From assembly GCA_020849725.1 (NCBI GenBank), contig JADLAZ010000042.1:1-34639 (forward strand): a stretch of 34,639 nucleotides of DNA. Reading direction: 5' to 3'. Of this stretch, positions 32,216 to 34,639 are shown one piece after another (positions within the stretch are counted from its first letter, which is position 1; every line of letters starts with the position of its first letter). A model generated the notes under the pieces. The model had not been told where the DNA came from. It saw nothing but the letters and a program-made list of their open reading frames with translations, and did not search any database. Both the position numbers and the translations under genes were made by a program. Source of the DNA: Chloroflexota bacterium. Its GTDB lineage: Bacteria > Chloroflexota > Chloroflexia > Thermomicrobiales > JADLAZ01.

Positions 32216-33025
32216 TCAGGCGTCGTCCTCGCGCAGCGATGCCGCGAACAGCGCCCACGAGCGCGGCTCGTACTCCAGGTGCTCGCGCACCCAGGCCCGG
32301 GCGATCGTCTCCAACTCGGCCGCGATTGCCGGCGGGATGCGCACCGTTAGCACAACTGACAGCGGGCGCTGGCGGATCAGGCGCAGCAGCTTGAGGGTGT
32401 TGATTGAGATCGGCCGCGCGGTCGGGTCAGTGCCATGGCAGTCGGGACACAGCACGCCGCCGCTGGCGAAGCTGATCGTGTTGTCCACCGGCTCCAGCGG
32501 GCGGCGGCAGGCGACGCAGCGCGTCACCTCCAGACCGAGGCCCATCTGCTGGAGCAAGCGAAACTCATAATAGCGGGCGACCGTGGCGGGCGACGCGCCA
32601 GCCGCCAGCGCGGCCAGGCAGTCGTGCATCAGCGCGAAGCACGGCTCGTTCGGCACGCTGTCGGCCGCCAGGCCGTCCAACAACTCGCCGAGGTAGAAGC
32701 TGGCCTGAATGCGCGCCAGGCCGGTGCGCAGCCCCTTGAACGACTCGACTATCTCGGCCTGGGTGACGATATCGAGGTCGCGCCCGCGCGCCAGCAGCAC
32801 CGTCGCCTGGACGAACAGCTCGAGGTTGCCGCCGAGGTGGCTCTCCGGCCGGCGGATGCCCTTGGCGATGACGCGGAGCTTGCCGCGCCGAGGGGTGAAC
32901 AGCGTCAGGATCTTGTCGGCCTCGCCCAGGTCGATCCGGCGAATGACGATGGCCTCGGTGCGGTAGAGGCGGTCGCGTAGCCGCTCGGGAAGCGCCGTGG
33001 CCGTGGGGTCGGACATGTCTGACAT
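32216..33025 (-). CDS. recO: DNA repair protein RecO
   Basis: A 269-residue mediator that, with RecR, loads RecA on SSB-coated single-stranded DNA and anneals strands. The N-terminal OB fold starts YRTEAIVIRRIDLGEADKILTLFT and continues GKLRVIAKGIRRP; a helical middle follows, and a zinc-binding cluster C170-x2-C173...C193-x2-C196 (CVAC...CPDC) is intact. The length is typical (240-270). It starts 3 nt after the hemB stop, so both are on one message; the exact start may be ATG 33025 or 33016, because the nearest AGGG lies very close to the first. A hemB-recO pairing is not obviously functional. Confidence 0.95.
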   Translation of the reverse strand: MSDMSDPTATALPERLRDRLYRTEAIVIRRIDLGEADKILTLFTPRRGKLRVIAKGIRRPESHLGGNLELFVQATVLLARGRDLDIVTQAEIVESFKGLRTGLARIQASFYLGELLDGLAADSVPNEPCFALMHDCLAALAAGASPATVARYYEFRLLQQMGLGLEVTRCVACRRPLEPVDNTISFASGGVLCPDCHGTDPTARPISINTLKLLRLIRQRPLSVVLTVRIPPAIAAELETIARAWVREHLEYEPRSWALFAASLREDDA

Positions 33026-33028
33026 GCC

Positions 33029-34051
33029 CTATCCGCCGGGCGCCGAGGTGGTCGCAGGCCGCCGGTCGGCTACGGAAAGGGGCGGGCGCTCGAGCCAGCG
33101 CGCCACGTCTCTGGCCCAGTAGGTGATGATGATGTCGGCGCCAGCCCGTCGGATGGCGGTCAGCATCTCCAGCGCAGTGCGCTGCTCGTCCAGCCAGCCC
33201 CGCTCGGCGGCGGCCTTGACCATGGCATACTCGCCGCTGACATTGTAGGCGGCCAGCGGCACGTCGAAGCGATCTCGGGCGCGCGCCAGCACGTCCAGAT
33301 AGGCCAATGCCGGCTTGATCATCACCACATCGGCGCCCTCGTCCAGGTCGACGGCGATCTCGCGCAGCGCCTCGCGGCCATTGGCCGGGTCCATCTGATG
33401 CGAGCGCCGGTCGCCGAATTGCGGCGTCGAGCCGGCCGCATCGCGGAACGGGCCGTAGCAGGCCGAGGCGTATTTGGCGGCGTAGGCCATGATCGGCAGA
33501 TGGGTAAAGCCGGTCGCGTCGAGCGTCTCGCGAATGCGGCTAACCCGCCCGTCCATCATGTCCGACGGTGCGATCACGTCGGCGCCGGCGGCGGCGTGCG
33601 ACAGCGCGATGCGCTCCAGCACGGCCAGCGTCTGGTCGTTGTCGACGTCGCCGTCGACCAGGATGCCGCAGTGGCCGTGGTCAGTGTACTCGCAGCAGCA
33701 GACATCGGTGATGACCAGCAGGTCCGGCGCGCACCGCTTCAGCGCGCGGATCGCCCTCTGGATGACGCCGTCGTCGACATAGGCGCTGGTGGCGACGGCG
33801 TCCTTCACCTCGGGCACGCCGAACAGCAGGACACCCGGTACACCGAGCGCCAGCAGTGCCTCGGCCTCGGCAGCCAACTGGTCGACCGAAAGCTGGTAGC
33901 AGTTCGGCATGGCGCCGATCTCGCGCCGGATGCCGTACCCGTCGGTGACGAACAACGGGTAGATGAGGTGATCGACGCTCAGCGTCGTCTCGCGCACGAG
34001 CCGGCGCAGGGCGGGCGTGCGGCGCAGGCGGCGCAGTCGCTGAAAGCTCAT
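33029..34051 (-). CDS. hemB: delta-aminolevulinic acid dehydratase (porphobilinogen synthase)
   Basis: A 340-residue cytosolic enzyme that condenses two 5-aminolevulinates to porphobilinogen in haem and tetrapyrrole synthesis. Seen: the zinc cysteines [14 protein letters not shown] (C118, C120, C128), which mark the Zn-dependent type; SDMMDGRV; and both active-site lysines, Lys193 (YAAKYAS) and the Schiff-base Lys246 ([11 protein letters not shown]). GGGAGG lies ~5 nt before the ATG. A leftward extended -10 (34116-34124) is 65 nt upstream. It is followed immediately by recO. No other haem gene is in the window. Confidence 0.97.
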   Translation of the reverse strand: MSFQRLRRLRRTPALRRLVRETTLSVDHLIYPLFVTDGYGIRREIGAMPNCYQLSVDQLAAEAEALLALGVPGVLLFGVPEVKDAVATSAYVDDGVIQRAIRALKRCAPDLLVITDVCCCEYTDHGHCGILVDGDVDNDQTLAVLERIALSHAAAGADVIAPSDMMDGRVSRIRETLDATGFTHLPIMAYAAKYASACYGPFRDAAGSTPQFGDRRSHQMDPANGREALREIAVDLDEGADVVMIKPALAYLDVLARARDRFDVPLAAYNVSGEYAMVKAAAERGWLDEQRTALEMLTAIRRAGADIIITYWARDVARWLERPPLSVADRRPATTSAPGG

Positions 34052-34115
34052 TCGACCTCCCAGGGAAGCGCCAACCCGGCCGCCGGGTCGTCAAGCGTCG
34101 TTGGAGTATCCTTCG

Positions 34116-34124
34116 AGTATAGCA
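34116..34124 (-). promoter_or_regulatory. extended -10 promoter of hemB-recO
   Basis: Read leftward: TGC-TATACT. No -35 of note lies upstream. The transcript would start near 34109 and contain a small ACCCGG/CCGGGT hairpin (34074-34088) before the Shine-Dalgarno. Confidence 0.42.
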
Positions 34125-34153
34125 CTGGGCGGCTCACTCGCGCCGACCCGACG

Positions 34154-34639
34154 TCACTGCCGGGCGGCCCGCCGGAAGCCTTCGGCCAGGTGCATATTGT
34201 GCGCCTGGCCGAGCGTGGTCGCGCGCTCGCGCATGCGCTGCTCCAGGCGGTCGAAGTCGCTGATCTGGGACGTGTGGTGGCGCAGCGCGCGCAGCTTCTG
34301 GTCGAACGTCTCGGTGATGTCGACGAAGTAGGTCGGGTCGCCGGTCGACCAGAATAGGATCTCGGTGACCTTGTGCAGCGACAGCCCCTCGTCCAGATGC
34401 TCGGGATAGGCGAGATGGAGTTCCGACGCCGGAAAGCAAGCGTCGATGACGGCGGTGCCGGTGGCGCGGTGATCGGGATGGTTGACGAAGCCCTCGCGCG
34501 GCAGCACCAGCGTCGGATCGTGGGTGACGACCGTGCCCGGGCGCACCTCGCGAATGATGCGAACCAGCTTGCGCCGCACGTCGAGTGAGGCCTCGACCTC
34601 GCAGTCGCGGCAGCCAAGGAAGCGCACGTCGGTCACGCC
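34154..34639 (-). CDS. PIG-L/LmbE family deacetylase, N-terminus beyond the window
   Basis: The C-terminal ~161 residues of a zinc-dependent N-deacetylase; the frame stays open through the last base, so the start lies outside. Visible: VVTHDPT, the family motif NHPDHRATG (its His residue is a zinc ligand), then DACFPASELHLAYPEHLDEG. The N-terminal AHPDD motif expected for this family is not included. Members remove acetyl groups from GlcNAc-type substrates (mycothiol, bacillithiol or glycolipid synthesis). The end is 102 nt upstream of hemB on the same strand. Confidence 0.88.
   Translation of the reverse strand, partial: GVTDVRFLGCRDCEVEASLDVRRKLVRIIREVRPGTVVTHDPTLVLPREGFVNHPDHRATGTAVIDACFPASELHLAYPEHLDEGLSLHKVTEILFWSTGDPTYFVDITETFDQKLRALRHHTSQISDFDRLEQRMRERATTLGQAHNMHLAEGFRRAARQ

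Noticed and set aside
1..34639. tRNA, rRNA, CRISPR array, insertion sequence or prophage
   Set aside because: I looked for cloverleaf-like stems, regularly spaced direct repeats, transposase motifs and terminal inverted repeats on both strands and found none that held up by eye; a covariance-model scan would be decisive.

Overview
The window is a GC-rich (roughly two-thirds G+C by eye), gene-dense bacterial segment. It contains only protein-coding genes and their control sites; I found no rRNA, tRNA, CRISPR array, transposase or phage structural gene. Several traits together suggest a Chloroflexota bacterium, possibly Thermomicrobia-like, though this is inference: a NurA/HerA/Mre11 cluster in a bacterium, Thr-Pro and Ala-Pro-Thr-rich linkers in secreted lipoproteins, a SCO1664-type kinase-like protein, an ATP-type PEP carboxykinase, and a Gram-positive-type LexA box.

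Region 1 (1-4931) is a DNA end-processing block: the end of nurA, a probable HAS-barrel protein, herA and an sbcD/mre11 nuclease, joined by 4-nt overlaps except for a 151-nt gap before herA. No Rad50/SbcC follows. The next gene instead encodes a 267-aa protein I cannot name, under a near-consensus sigma-70 promoter (TTGACA-N17-TATGAT) whose spacer is filled by a GAAC-N4-GTTC LexA-type operator. This probable DNA-damage-inducible gene of unknown function beside a resection module is the best candidate here for something undescribed.

Region 2 (4932-14193) holds pckA (gluconeogenesis), a secreted lipoprotein with a concanavalin-like C-terminal domain, a lipoprotein polysaccharide deacetylase, and a leftward run of two paralogous MacB-type permeases, their ATPase, a membrane-fusion adaptor and pheA (phenylalanine synthesis). 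Region 3 (14373-20027) holds a bactofilin, a cysteine-synthase-family enzyme, a VOC protein, a sugar-isomerase-like TIM barrel, a transmembrane protein with a TIR-like N-terminus and a LamG-like C-terminus, and a stand-alone infA with an N-terminal extension and a small leader ORF.

Region 4 (20143-26557) looks like sugar or sugar-acid use: an L-rhamnonate-dehydratase-like enolase-superfamily enzyme, an SDR dehydrogenase, a membrane protein of unknown role, and an ABC sugar importer (two permeases and a lipoprotein binding protein) without its ATPase. Region 5 (26665-30596) has two overlapping adenine DNA methyltransferases with no visible restriction enzyme, the SCO1664-type protein, and a ~480-bp non-coding stretch with a perfect 20-bp palindrome, a good promoter and a 30-nt hairpin ahead of a small secreted protein. 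Region 6 (30673-34639) runs leftward: an incomplete PIG-L deacetylase, hemB, recO and an AAA ATPase.

Promoters recur as TTGnnn-N17/18-TAnnnT, often with an extended -10 TGn. Gene ends are marked by long perfect hairpins without U-tracts. Starts were set by Shine-Dalgarno spacing where possible. All functions rest on reading motifs by eye; no database search was run.
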